64,000 nt of DNA from Actinomucor elegans (GCA_026027325.1 JAMSLZ010000001.1:3162001-3226000), one strand, 5' to 3'. Counted from the stretch's first letter, positions 45,759 through 59,168 are shown. Notes: generated by a model from the letters alone, not told the origin. Numbers and translations: made by a program.

Positions 45759-48310
45759 ATTATTACTTTTTTAAAGTGATTTATTGTGTAAAAAAAAAAA
45801 AGAAAGCATGTGGTTCATTTACGATTCTGCACATGGGAATACTTTACTGCTATTTAATGTGCATTTATTACATATTATTAGCTACACAACTTCATTTATT
45901 AATTCGCAGCAGCAACAAAAAAGCAACAACAATAAATATAACTTTATTGGATAGCGGATATTGGATTTAATACCCTGCAAAATTACGGAACCTTGTTCTT
46001 ATAAATTGATAGCTAACCAAGGTAAACAAAAATGACTTTCGGTGAATATATATATAGAACAAAAAAAAAACGCGCGCTTTTTAATCAATAAATTTAATAA
46101 TTTTACATGGCCAGTAACAAGAGGGAGGAGTCAATATAGTCTGACAAGCGGAGAATGAAATATATGCTTCTCTTATAAAATCGCTTCTATATGAGTAGCA
46201 AATAGAGATAAAACCTTTGATTTTGGGCAAAGTATAAAACCAAAGATTCAAGGAGCTTCAAGCCTACTTCAATCATGATAGAGTAATATAGCCGGGCGCT
46301 ATAGGTTGATATACACATGCACATATTAAACGGGCGATTGAAAGGGAGCTATAATACTCTGGAAGCCTGTGGGCGGTCCGTATTAGAAAGCAGTAATTCT
46401 TTGTCTTTACGTACTTGTAACCCGAGGATAAATGGTGCGTTACTATTGTTTGTTAAATATAAGCGCTCGTTTTCATGTTTCAAATTATCTAGTCTTATTA
46501 TGTCACGGTTACTTATGCCTTTTTATTTTTCTATTTTTACTTCTGTTGGAATTCTCGCTCCAGAACTTTGTTTTCAAAGCAATCTATCACTGTTATCTAT
46601 TTTGCATAGCAGGAACTATAGTGTAACGGCCGTGTAACAACTAACTTTTGGGATTCTGCTCTTTTTTTTCTTTCAACATTTGTAATACCAATGATCGATA
46701 ATAGGCTTTCTGTAAATTAATGAAGCTTCATGAAATTCTCATTTGAATAATCTTTTTATAACCTTCCATCATATCAAGGCAAAAAGTACATTCAAGAGAG
46801 GTTAATGATTACAAGTAGGTCATTTTAATGCAATAAATAAAGTTTCAGAGAAGGGTTCATACGCAGTTTCCCATTCTAAACATGGTTTATTCATCTGATG
46901 TGATATTTGATTGAGATCACTTGCCGTTATTCATTCAACATGCTTCCAAGTTGAAGCTTTCCAGGCATATAATTTGAAATGTTTGCACTGCATACAAAAT
47001 AAAAACTATGCTGTAAAAAAATATATATATGTCACAGCATTATCAATACCAAATGGCTGTATTCAAAAAGCTCACAGCAGCTTTGCTGCATTCATGTAAT
47101 AAAAACAGGTTTGCCATACCTAAATAGTGATTCCGTCAAACTCAAAGAGCAGTTTGACTAGTTTCATTAGCAGTTCAGGAATTCTTAACTCAAGATTTAA
47201 CCCCTCTTTCAAATAGAAGTACTTGTTCAATATAACTAGAAATACCAATAGGTATATATAGCTATAACGTGTAAAATGTATGTTTGGGGCCTTGAACATT
47301 TTTAAATATTATCTTTATTACTGGTTGAGTTGGGAGAAAACAAGATAATAAGGTAATTATTCTGCCTTTGAAGTAACGTATTCTTCTTTAAAATCTGCAT
47401 AAAACTACGATAAAAAACGCGAATATCCAAATAATATAACATCAACCTTATTTCGTTGTCAGAAGCACCGCCACAACTAGAAAAAAAAAGAGCTAGTAAG
47501 GCGCTCGTTGTCTATTAGAAGATTTGAAAAATGCTTACACCACCTGGCCTAAGTGGCTTTTATTTGAAATAAAGAAATATCCTATTAAATCCAAAGTAAT
47601 TAGATGTATAAATAACACTACCAACCAAGAAGATTGCTTACAGTAAGCAACGATATCAAATGTTAAGCACTGATGTAACCACGCAACTGAAAGTTTTTAT
47701 GTGAAAGGATGGTCCTCAAATCCTAACAATAGTTGCTTCCGTGCTTTCCAATTAATAGAGTTGGCACTCCAGCTGTCATATTTAGATTAATTCAAAGTTA
47801 CAATGTTGACGACTCCAAGCGGCGGACTCGGAAAACTATTTAGCAGAGGATTTTTAAAATCCAATCAGCGGTCGTCACAGGTCCAAACACATAGTAGTAG
47901 CTATAGCAAGCATATTGCATAGAAGCGATAGCGATACTTTTATTCATCGCAATGTCTATAATGAGCGAACGGATAGCACTGTGAGTGCATATTATGTCTC
48001 AAAAGCCCTAGATTGCAGTTATTTAGCGAATCCCTTTTCTGCTCACTGAATTCACCAACTAATAAAGACGGCGCAAATGATTTGTAACAGATTTGATTCA
48101 TAATTTTTTATTGATGAACTAATAATAAACAGTAGGGTCTCAAATTTCTCTGTTGTCTAATTTGTAAACAATGCTCAAACTGAATCAGATACAGACAAAC
48201 AAAAATAGTTCATTACGAAAATGGAAAGCTTGAGCACATTACTATGCAATAAAGATTGTACAATATATTATTAAAAGATCAAGTAGATCTAATAGATGAG
48301 TAATTACCTA
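45759..48310. other. Intergenic between the Q-rich gene and the Kelch array
   Basis: 2.5 kb without a supported gene. A 106-codon plus-strand ORF (46317-46637) is hydrophobic and Ser-rich like random AT-rich DNA and shows no domain. No tRNA-like or repeat structure was identified. Confidence 0.4.
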
Positions 48311-50466
48311 TTATGAAAAGTTTCCCCCATCAGGTTTCTGGCGACCAAAAACTTCCACTGTGTTACTGTGTGGGACAGACCTATTTTGGTGTTGTCCATC
48401 TCCAATAACTGTCGAGTTGGGGGTGGAAGGAGTATCTGGAAGATACGATACAAGGCTATGTGGGACAAATCGAGTATTTGGATGATGTTCATCTTTCAAT
48501 GAAACATCAGGCCCCAAAGGGTATGTTCGAGGCACCTCTTCATAGTGCCTTTCGATTTCATCCCAATTGACTTCCATAGCTTCTATTTCCTGATTTCTTT
48601 TCCGTTTATCAAACTTCTTTTTGTACAACAAGAAAATGACTACCATTATGGCAAGAACAGCCTATTACACGCAAGGATGAATACAAAAATAATCATTGGT
48701 TTTATATATTTATAGTTACTTACAGCGCTACCGACAGCGATACCTACTATTGAGCCAGTACCAAGTTTACTTGAGCTTGTTTCTGGGGATGAAGAAACTA
48801 CTGGTCTTGATTCATCATATATCAATGGTGCATTAGGATCAGTGTATTTCTCTAAATAACTAATGGAAGACGGGTTCGATATATTCAGAGCAATAGGGGT
48901 GCTGGTCACAGTAGAAGTTCCAGCAATACCATGCACAATGAAAAGACTATCATTATTTGCCAAAACAGCTACAATTTGGATGAATACCTAAATGAAAATA
49001 AAGTGAAATAAAATAAATACCACTATGACGTGTTCTGAGAAGATCAACATAGGCTGTATTGATATTTTGCTGGGACCAAGTCAAAGTTTTCAAATCAAGA
49101 GTGAAACAGAGGTCTTTGGAAGCTATGAATTAAGAATTTAGGTACATGATATGTACTATAGCAATTTGAGTACTTACCAACTCCCGCTTGCTTTTCACCA
49201 CCATAAAGCAGAACTGTTGATTCTCCGTTAGGCACTATATAAATGAAAAGAAAAAAAAAATCAAAATTCGAATATACAACACGCTTGCAGTTTTGCTTAC
49301 ACAATGTAGTTGAATGATATCTGCGTTCAGTGGGAATAATATCACCCTTTAGGCTCTCATTTCCCCAGACACCACTAGTTGTATCAAATGTTGGAGCATA
49401 TGAAAGAAGATGCCATGTTCGACGAGTAACAATAGTAGGGTGATAGTCAGGTAGTAAGGTATCGTGATAAAGACCGCCAAAATAAAATATTTTTTTGGTT
49501 GCTGGGTCAAAGATAGATGTTTGAAAAGATGAAAATACACTTGGGGCATTTGATTGATAAGGAACAGTCCAAGGCTACCCCATAAAGAAAAATAAAATTA
49601 CACAATCATAATAGGATTCTTATTGTTTAATGACTTACATTATTATTGTTGGTGATATCGAGGTAAGTGATAACAGTATAGCCAATTGCTCTTGCGGTTC
49701 CGTCATTTAGTTCAGTAGCCGTAATGTTCTGGTCTGTAGTTATTGTCCAGTTCTTATTGATATGGCTAGGTATAGATTAGGATTTCAAATGATGCGTGTA
49801 TTGTTTCCAGCTATTAGAAAACTTACTCTTCGTAACCACCATAGAATGCTAAACCTTTTGAAGGCACTTCTACAGTCGAAGCCCGATAGCTATATATGAA
49901 GGTCAAGTTAGGATACAATAGAAAGAACAAAGAGCGATCTATATATGCATACATTTGTCTATTACCAAAATAACCTTCCATATAGTTAGGGTACTTTTTC
50001 CAAGATTTGCTCTCGACGTCAAAAGCGATTGTTTGGTCCACAATAGAATGGAGAGTATTTGAGCCACTATAACCAGCACTCAAAAGAAGTAGAGTTCCGC
50101 CAACAACTGCACATTGACCTTCTTTCCTGTCCTCGGTATTGACGCCAGCAGTATGAGGCGTTTCGACTTGCCATTTACTTTGTAGATCATTCATGCTTGT
50201 TGCATTTGCTTGACTTATATCAAGGACAAGCATGGTAGCATCTATAATGTCATCTTCTGGTGTTCCATGCGCACCGCCATAGCAATATATCTTATTTTGC
50301 AATAGTCCACAACCTAGAATTTGATAATAACAAGTCATTTTTTTTAGATGTAAATTAAGAAATGGTTCTTTATGTGATTACATGAACCAAATCGGGCTAC
50401 TGAAATAGTTTGAGCTTTAACAGAGATAGTAGTAGCAATTATCAGTAAAATGTATATTAGTTTCAT
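48311..50466 (-). CDS. Kelch-repeat single-pass membrane protein A
   Basis: Nine exons (minus): 50466-50382, 50313-49953, 49889-49827, 49765-49639, 49574-49301, 49234-49178, 49122-49021, 48968-48724 and 48661-48311, giving 554 aa. A signal peptide (MKLIYILLIIATTISVKAQ) is followed by an extracellular Kelch beta-propeller: blades include KIYCYGGAHG, TLLLLSAGYSG, GLAFYGGYEE, KKIFYFGGL and STVLLYGGE. A membrane helix spans about 427-450, then a basic stop-transfer KKKFDKRKR. The about 100-residue cytoplasmic tail carries EVNWDEIERHYEEVP and ends RQKPDGGNFS. It is the first of three tandem relatives with identical intron positions. The propeller may bind a wall or surface ligand; its function is not known. 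Confidence 0.9.
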
Positions 50467-51843
50467 TAATCAAATGCAGATTGTATCTACTTTAGAAAGA
50501 AGAAAAAACGGTGCGAAAAAGAAAATCCCTTTATGAAAGGCCCAGTTTTTACTTCTATACTGCAGTTCGTGTCACATCTTTGATCTAAGACGCTTGCCGA
50601 TGATTCACTTAGCATTGCCCTTCAGATAAGGACAGGCTACATACACGATATCCTATTCACTGTTCTAGGGGGAGGGGCGTATTATCAAGCGATAATTGCT
50701 ATCAAGCATCAAAACACAGCTTTCTTTGTTGACATTGTGCAACTGAGTAACCTGTTTTTGATCATCTGTTACCTTATTAGGTCAGTTCCTCGTCAAAGTA
50801 CTATATAGCCCAGATGACTTTTTGGTTTTATAAATTATCTGAAAAAAAAAGAACAGAAGCTTAGCTTATATGTATAAGCGTTTTGAGTGAACAAATTAGA
50901 GCCTTGGTATACTTGCTTCTTCTTGAAGGCCCTTTTACTTTGATCTTCAAGTCTTTTGTTCATGGTGTAACATCTGTATAACAATTAGATTTTTGGGATA
51001 ATTGTCTGATCTGTCACACGAGGTTTTCTGATCTGAAACATTGGTAGCGAATGCTCTATGAAAAAAAAAGAGAATACATATACATATATATATAAAAGAA
51101 GAGTAAACAATGTCAAACTCTGACATAGGGCATTCATCGATGTTTTTTTCTGCAAAGATACGTTGACTCAGGATTATTATTATACATATAGGTTTATGTT
51201 GTGATATAACTGTTCGTCTCTATAGTACTTTTATAGAGCCTTTATAATAGCATATATGTAGTATTTCCTCTAACAAGGATGTTTACGTTTGAACCTAGTA
51301 AATATCAGTGATTTTGACTTGAGAAAACTTAGTTGAAGTTCTAGGTTTAATATATGGCGAAACTGTTGCTTAATCAATCTAGTACAGCGTTGATGGCAAT
51401 ACCTTTGATTCGTACTTTGATGGTACTAAAGGCACTGAGGAGGTGTGTTTTATAATCCAACCTTGTTTATTGCCTGACTAAATGTTCATTTGTATTTTTT
51501 GTCAATATTAAAGAACCTGTCTTATTATTATGAGAAAGAAATAGACCTTCGATACTGTCAAATAAAAACAATGGCTTTCAATTATTTTGTGCTGAGGATG
51601 GGCGAATTTCGGCTAGTTTATATCATTCCAAAGATGGCATTGGGCGATATTAAAGAAAGCATCAACCAATTGCACTACGAGAAATGTATTATAGAAAAGT
51701 TTGACTTCTCTTTTATCTTTCAGTTATTTCAACAAGCATTATCATGGGCTTTCACCAATAAATCGAGAAACAATTATATACATATAGAGGCAAATAAAGT
51801 ACAATTTATAGATTATTATATATACTTAACAGTATGCTGTTTA
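50467..51843. other. Spacer between Kelch gene A and the Kelch pseudogene
   Basis: 1.4 kb, AT-rich. The first 100 bp are the promoter of gene A. A 119-codon plus-strand ORF without a good early ATG (51490-51849) runs into the end of the pseudogene and has no recognisable domain. Nothing else is supported. Confidence 0.4.
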
Positions 51844-53413
51844 TTATGACTGGTGTCCGCCCTCCGGTTTCTGACGATCTGACGTCCTACTTACATAAGG
51901 AATAACGCAGTCAACTTTGTCGATTGCATTGGGGGGATAAGATGCATATTATTATAGGAGATAGGAGTAGTATTTTGATGATTTATATCGCCTACAACTG
52001 TAGTAGAATCATCTTTTGATGAAGGACTAGAAGCGGATTCAGCAATCAAGTGATATTGTCCAGTTGCCCTATAAGGCACCTCTTCGTATTGCCTTTCAAT
52101 TTCGTCCCAATTAACTTCCATATGTTTAACTTCTAGCTCTCTTTTACGTTTATCGGATTTTTTTTTGCGCAACCATAAAAGAAGGGCGATAACTCCGAGA
52201 GCAGACTAAAAACAGAGTGTAAATACAATGGTAATGTATCTCTTATCTGAACCACTTACTGCAATGCCGACAACAATACCTGCAATTGCACCAGAACTAA
52301 GCTTGCTTGAAACTGTTCCTTGGTTATTAGTTTCTAACAACATGCTAGGGTCAGTATACTTTTCCACATAAGTGATGGAAGATAGGATTGATATAGCCAG
52401 GGACCAAAGTGTCTTTGTAAGCACCTCCGAAGAACATTATTTTTTTGGTTGTCGGATCAAATATAGACGATTGATGAGCTGAAAAAATACTTGGTACATT
52501 AGATTGTGGTGGAATAGTCCAGGGCTGTATTGGAAAATAGAGTAAGGTTTCTTAAGTATACCGTAGCCCAAATTATTAGCTAGCTTACGTTATTAATATT
52601 GTTGATATCGAGGTAGGTAATACGTGTGTAGCCAATCGCCCTTGAACGGCCATTATTGAATTCAATAGCCGTGATATTCTGATTAGTATCAATAGTCCAT
52701 TCCTTATTGATATTACTACTATTTGGAAGCTTTAGGTCAATGATGTACATGTAAGAAATATTATTAAGTCAATTAGAACCTACGTTTCATAACCACCGTA
52801 AAATGCTATGCCTTGGGAAGGCATTTCGGTGGTGGCTGCATAATATCTACAGGTGCAATATGTTAAAGGGGTTACTTTAGGAAAAACAAAAATCAAAGTT
52901 ATTCTGCGCACGTTTGTCTGTTACCAAAAGGTTTCTCTGTGAAATTGGGATACCTTTTCCAAGAACTGCTTTTAGAATCAGAAACAATGGTTTGATCCAC
53001 GATACTAATAGTAGAAGGCTCATTATAGCCATCACTTATTACAAGGCAAGTTACATCCACAGTTGCAAATTGAGGGGATTGCCTTTCTCCAGTAATGTTA
53101 ACACCGGTAGCATCAGTAGTTTCGATTTGCCAAAAACGCTCAAGTTCAGTCATACTTGCTCCGTATGCTCAGCTAATATCAAGGGTAAGCATTGTTGATT
53201 CTACGGATTTCTTAGTCGATCCGCCAAAGCAATAAATATTATTTTGCAAAAGTCCACAAACTAACAATATATATTTATATAGACACAAGTTTACTAAGAG
53301 TTCTTTGATTGGTTAGAATAATGATAATTGCATGATTCATAACGAGCTACTGGGATGATTTGAGCTTTGATCGTGACGGCAAAGACCACCAGTAAAGTTA
53401 AAGCAAACTTCAA
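51844..53413 (-). pseudogene. Kelch-repeat membrane protein B, pseudogene
   Basis: This middle copy aligns with genes A and C but is broken in several ways. The start codon is TTG where the others have ATG (53413). The first donor reads GCAATT instead of GTAATC. A TGA interrupts the second exon (DIS*AYGAS, where A and C read DISQAN). A deletion joins the Kelch exon (FFGGAYKDTLVPGYINP) directly to the region before the membrane helix (SITYVEKYTD). That removes the rest of exon 5, exons 6 and 7 and the start of exon 8. A frameshift separates the tail from its RQKPEGG end. The membrane helix, RKKKSDKRKR and EVNWDEIERQYEEVP are still readable. The intact tail motif argues for fairly recent loss. 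Confidence 0.88.
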
Positions 53414-54677
53414 TAATCTATGAATATTGAGAAGTATAGTGCACAGAAGGAGGAATCTTTTTCATAGAAACGCTTAGTCTTCTTTTATACTACAACTTAC
53501 ATACAATTAGTATCACGCCGTAGTCTAAATATAATACAACGTTCATCCAGTTCAAGTATCATATACGTAAAGAATTTCTAGTAGCCATTCATCAAGTTTT
53601 TTTATTTATTATGTTAATCAAGCCAACACAAACTACAACAGCACTATATCTTTTCTGGTCCAAGGGATGTATAGTAAATATCAGTTAGTCAACCCCTTTG
53701 TTGGTAGATATTTTTACAACCGAGACAGCTGTGGGGCTCAGCTGTTACTTTTCAAATGGACGTATTACAGGCGAAGTAGGCTGTATCCCACCCTCCTTGC
53801 ACATTTACCATTTGCTTCCCCATGTTCCCTCTTGTTATGATTGCTTATGTCCGCCAGTATTATCTGAGGTTTTCCTTACTTCGAATATCATGACAAAAAT
53901 TTCTTTTCATATAGTACCGTATTTCAGTCCCGAGGATTCGTCACAAGTGTCTTATTTCTCTTTCAGACCGTTTCATTATGTAATAAAAAAATATTCTTTA
54001 ACCTCTTCCGCTAGGTTTATGAACTCACTTATATGATCAGTTTCTGTCCCCAGCAATCATATTAGCAATCAATTATATCCATGAATGGTACAATTAATCA
54101 TATAGTGGACTTTTTTTTCGTGCAATAGTTACAATTATGACTATATAAGGTTACAAGCAATGTGCTGAGAAGTAGCCTGATAAGCCTCAGGGTATACCTT
54201 TTGTAATGTTATGAGTTAGATCATGAACACGGTTGAAACTTGATTCTGTGATGATCTATATCTAAAATCGTCTTGTTTTAATCATAAAGGCCCCTAATAT
54301 TTAATAAAATCTCATTTCAAAAGTTTATAAAAAGACTTGTTGACACACTGACAGTCAATTTCGGTTTAATCTCACATCTGGTAACTAGAACATATGCAAA
54401 ATGAGTTTCATCATTAATTAAATCTAACAGTTAAATAGAACACAGAGGATATACTATATGTTAACGACATAATTCATATTACAAATACTTCATACAAATA
54501 AATCTTGTAACCTACATATAGGTTTTTCATACCTATCTAAATTAAATGTCGCATTTGATTGCTAGCATCTAAGTACAACTGAAAATGGAATAAATATACA
54601 TTGATAGGTAGGTATAAGATATTATTATTATTATAGCAGTAAATTGAATATATATAGTAATAGTGGCGGATGCCAGA
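53414..54677. other. Spacer between the Kelch pseudogene and Kelch gene C
   Basis: 1.26 kb, AT-rich. A 112-codon plus-strand ORF (53698-54036) has no ATG in its first part and no known domain, and I leave it uncalled. No repeat or RNA gene recognised. Confidence 0.4.
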
Positions 54678-56767
54678 TCAAAAGTTTCCACCATCAGGTT
54701 TCTGACGATGAATTTGCTGTTCAATAGCATTAGGAGGATAAGACAAAACACTACTGTGGGCTATAGAATTAACAACGGTAGATTCCTCTTTTGACTTGGG
54801 ACTGGTAGAAGCAACCGAAGCTAAGGGATATCCTACATTGCTAGGCATCTGTTCGTACTGCTTGTCAATTTCATCCCAGTTTACTTCAATAGGAGCAACC
54901 TCTTCTTCTACATATGCATTAGTTGTTTGTTCAGATTTCTTTTTACGCAACCAGAAAACGATGCCAACAGTGATAAGGATACCCTAATAAAAGAGGTAAG
55001 CATAAAAATTTTGCTACAAATAAAAATGGACTTACTACTACAGCAGCACCAACTGCAATACCCGCAATTGCACCAGAGGAAAGACCATTTGAGGATTGTT
55101 GATTATTAGATGATTGTGCATCGTTTTTGGCCTGTGCCAAGAGTACGTTAGGATCCGTATACTTTTCTACGTACGTGATGGAAGCTGGATTGGATATATT
55201 GAGGACAATAGGCATATCGGTAGCTGCAGAAAATCCATTGAAACCATTCACGATGAAAAGACTATCATTGTTTGCCAAAATAGCTACATAAACATTTGAT
55301 TAGGTGACAAGCAAGGTAGATGAAAGTTGATTTACATACCAGAGTGGCGGCATCTGAGAAGATCAACAAATGTTGCATTAATGTTTTGCTGTGTCCAAGT
55401 TAACGTTTTCAAATTAAGTGTGAAACAGTAATCTCTGTTTGCTATATGATGTGTGTTAGAGAAACTAGAAAAACGAGTCATTCAATTTTTACATACCAAT
55501 GAAACCGCTACCGACTTCTAATCTTTCGCCTCCGTAAAGCAAAACAGTCGATTCTCCATTAGGCACTAGGTGAAAGGCACGTTAATTCAATCATTATTGG
55601 CAAAATATCTGCTTATATGTACATAATGTAGTGGTATGTAATCTGCGCTCGGAAGGAATGATATCACCCTTCAATGTTTCATTTCCCCAGACACCACCGA
55701 TGGTATCAAATGTAGGAGCATATGAAAGTTTGTGCCAAGTTTTGTAAGAAATAGGGACATAACCTGGGGATGAAATGTCCTCAAAGGTGCCACCAAAGAA
55801 GAAGATCTTTTTAGTTGCTGGGTCAAAAATAGACGATTGGAAAGTCGAGTAGATAGTTGGCACATTTGATTGAGGTGGAAAACTCCAGGGCTGTAAAAAA
55901 TATAAAGAATGTTAGTGAATTGGTGTTCTTTGAAGATAGTCTGTTAGCTTACTTTGTTAACATTGGTGATATCAAGATAAGTGACACCTGTATATCCTAT
56001 CACTCTGGAAAAACCATCATTGAATACGGCTGCCGTGAAGTTCTGGTTTGTAGGAATGGACCAGGCTGGATTGATATGGCTATAGAATTGGTATTTAAGA
56101 GGTTAGATAGCTATATTTAGATATGAGATAGTATGAATGGACTCACAATTCAAAGCCACCATAGAAAGCCAGACCTTTTGAAGGTACTTCAGTGGTTGCA
56201 GCCCAGTATCTATGTAAGAGATTAGATCAGAAATAACAATTATTGAGTCATTCTGCATACATTTGTCTGTTTCCGAAAGAGCCCTCAAGGTAATTAGGGT
56301 ACTTCTTCCATGATTTGGTTACAACGTCGAAGGCAATGGTTTGATCGACAATGGGGGTCAAAGCATCAGCCCCACCATAACCACCACTTAAAAGAAGTTG
56401 AGTCCCACCTACAACTGCACATTGGCTGTATCGTCTTTTCTCAGTGTTAACACCAGCAGTATTAGGAGTTTCTACTTTCCAATTATTTTGTAGATCGCTC
56501 ATGCTTGATGTGTTTGCTTGACTGATATCAAGCACAAACATAGTAGAATCTACAATTTCATCATCCCGAGTTCCTCGGGAACCACCATAACAATAAATCT
56601 TATTTTGTAGTAACCCACAAACTATAATCAACCAGATAAGTATAGTTCTCTTCTGTTTAGGTTAATAAATGATTACATGAACTGAATCGTGCTGATGAGG
56701 TAGCTTGAGATTTAACAGAGACAGTAACCGCTAGTAACAGAACTAAGGCTGATTCCAATATTCTCAT
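54678..56767 (-). CDS. Kelch-repeat single-pass membrane protein C
   Basis: Nine exons (minus): 56767-56677, 56621-56261, 56209-56147, 56079-55953, 55890-55623, 55565-55497, 55441-55340, 55283-55036 and 54983-54678, giving 544 aa. Exons 2, 3, 4 and 7 have exactly the same lengths as in gene A (361, 63, 127 and 102 bp). It has a signal peptide, Kelch blades (KIYCYGGSRG, LLLSGGYGG, GLAFYGGFEF, KKIFFFGGTF, STVLLYGGE), a membrane helix at about 430-456 and RKKKSEQ as stop-transfer. The cytoplasmic tail has EVNWDEIDKQYEQMP and ends RQKPDGGNF. The ATG at 56767 gives a signal peptide equivalent to that of gene A. Function unknown, as for A. Confidence 0.9.
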
Positions 56768-57243
56768 ATTGCTGCGGATATCTTGAAAAGAAATAAAGAA
56801 CCCGAAAAAAAATGAACAGGGCTTCGTTTTATAGTAGATGTTTCGATCAATATACAATTAGTGTAACATTGCTTATGTGCTCTAGTACCGAGTACTACGA
56901 TCAGTAAGCCTCATTTGGTTTAACAAGTCCGCTATCAATAGATAAAAAATTGTTCTTGAGGCCATATACTTGTATTTACTTTGAGAATGCATTGGCGGGC
57001 GATTAATGCGTTGAAGGGCAATCAATGCATCTAAAACAAGGTAGAGATCAACATTAGGCACCAACCTGTACTAATCGGGTAATGATCCAACATGTTTAGC
57101 GGCTGTTCAAACATGTAAACCGGTAACTAATCACTGCATGACGGAAAATCAAAAAACCAAAAATGATTGGCCAAGACAAGTAAACTTTTTGTTCCTTGAT
57201 CGACTGCCCATTCCTCTTTTCTTTTCAGTTTTATCATTCGAGT
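56768..57243. promoter_or_regulatory. Divergent promoter between Kelch gene C and GUP1
   Basis: 476 bp between oppositely oriented start codons. The Kelch side has a TATA-like TTTTATAGTA region (56827-56836); the GUP1 side ends in a pyrimidine-rich leader (57210-57235). No other element is clear. Confidence 0.45.
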
Positions 57244-59134
57244 ATGCCAACGATAGAACAGCACGAGCTATCAAATTACCTACCACTAAGCACTAAAGAC
57301 TCAACTGAACCGGGATCTTCTACTATACTAAACTCATCAGCTTCATCGCTTCAACCATCGCGATGGAAGACAAAAGGTTCGAAATATTATTTATTAGAAC
57401 TTCATAGTGACTAAGCTTATTTTGCTAGAGTTTTACTTTTACTATGCAGTAATAGCTATGGTCGTACCCTACATGTTCTATGTTACTTATGGTTTGAGCC
57501 GAGGTATACCGAGAAAATAGGTTATAATGGAATATACTGAACTGTATTTTTTTTTTCAAGCGGATCACGCCAATTACTTTCTATATAGTAACCTCTTATC
57601 GGATGGTTGGATCATGAATCGAAAAGTAGATAATAGTGATATGCAATACGCACAGTTTCGCAACCATTTACCAACTTTGGTGTTACTGGCTTGTGGTTAT
57701 CTAATTGCCAGTCATATCTACCGTCGAGCTACTCAGCATTGGCACCCAATGAGACAGACTTACTTTTACTTTGTCGCCTCAGCTCTTGTAGTTACTGCCT
57801 TGCATGGTACTAGTGTCATCAAGATCTTTGTCATTGTCACTACCAGCTTTATGATCGGCCAATTAGCTGGCAGCAGTGCCTGGAACCCCTTTCTGACGTG
57901 GACATTTAATCTAGGAGTCTTGTTTGCCAATGAGTACTATAAAGGCTACAAATTTGAATCCATAGGACTTACAGCGTTAGTAAGTAAATATTAACTGACA
58001 GTAGCGCACATGTTTATTTTATTTTTGTTAGGACGAATATAGCGGCATCATGCCTCGATGGCACGTCTTCTTCACTTTTGGTATGCTTCGTCTTGTATCT
58101 TTCAATATGGATTATTATTGGCATTTCAAGAAGTCCCAGCACCAGCAGCATTGGCAAAGCAGCGTTGAAATGACAGATAAAGAGCGAATCCAAACCCCGT
58201 GCGAAAGTAACGATTACAATTACTTTTATTTCCTTACTTATATCCTGTATACGCCACTCTATATCTGTGGCCCGATCATTACATTCAATGACTTTATTTC
58301 ACAAATTCGCTGGCCTACATCCAAGATCACAGCACGCTATGTATTCTTATATGCTATACGTTTAATGGCTGTGTTACTGACAATGGAGTTGACACTACAT
58401 TACTTGTACGTAGTTGCCATTTCTAAAGCTCAAGCATGGACAAACGACTCACCATTGCAATTGAGCATGATTGGTTATTTCAACCTACTGATTATTTGGA
58501 TGAAACTATTGATTCCTTGGCGATTCTTTCGTCTTTGGGCTTTGGCTGATGGTATTTGGCCCGAGGAAAACATGATCCGATGCATGAGTAACAATTTCTC
58601 GGCACAGAGGTTTTGGAAAAGCTGGCATCGAAGCTTCAATCGCTGGACAATTCGGTACATATATGTGCCATTGGGAGGAAGTCGGTATTTGGGCCTCAGT
58701 ATGTGGGTCGTGTTTACGTTTGTGGCTATTTGGCATGATATTGAATTGAAATTGTTGGCTTGGGGTTGGTTAATTTGTTTGTTCTTGCTGCCAGAGATCA
58801 TTGCATCCAAAACGTTTACATATAAAAAGGTGCGTATTTATAACGTGGCTAAAATAACGATTAACATTTTGTGTAGTTTGGACATACTTGGTATTATCGA
58901 TTTGTATGTGGGCTAGGCGCTGTCTGCAATATCTTGATGATGATGGTGGCCAATCTGGTTGGTTTCTGCTTGGGTTTGGATGGGATGAAAGCCATGCTGA
59001 AACAGATCTTCAGTTCAACCGATGGTCTGGTCTTTTTGATTACAGTTGTCTTTTGTCTCTATGTAGCAGCCCAAGTCATGTTTGAAATAAGAGAATCCGA
59101 AAAGAGAAGAGGCGATCCCAAGTGGACCATGTAA
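57244..59134 (+). CDS. GUP1: Gup1-like membrane-bound O-acyltransferase
   Basis: Exons are 57244-57376, 57429-57503, 57561-57979, 58032-58829 and 58877-59134, giving 560 aa, the same length class as yeast Gup1. Gup1 is an ER MBOAT enzyme that remodels GPI-anchor lipids by adding a long acyl chain. Many membrane helices are present. The conserved MBOAT core reads RFWKSWHRSFNRWTIRYIYVPLGG, then FTFVAIWHDIELKLLAWGW, where H444 is the family's catalytic histidine. MPRWHVFFTFGMLRLVSFNMDYYW and YTPLYICGPIITFNDF are further Gup1 signatures. The first donor (GTTCGA) is weak but is the only one giving a normal 52-bp intron in frame. The stop codon lies 34 bp from that of the convergent EngB gene. GPI remodelling would act on proteins such as the CotH-like one. 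Confidence 0.95.
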
Positions 59135-59168
59135 ATACTTTCTGCTTTTTGTATATAAAACCACTTTA

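Noticed and set aside
46317..46637. 106-codon ORF
   Set aside because: Ser/Leu/Phe-rich without domain, signal or intron support; likely chance.
51490..51849. 119-codon ORF
   Set aside because: No ATG near the start and no domain; its end overlaps the tail of the Kelch pseudogene on the other strand.
53698..54036. 112-codon ORF
   Set aside because: Starts with TTG, composition is unlike the neighbouring genes, and no homology is recognised.
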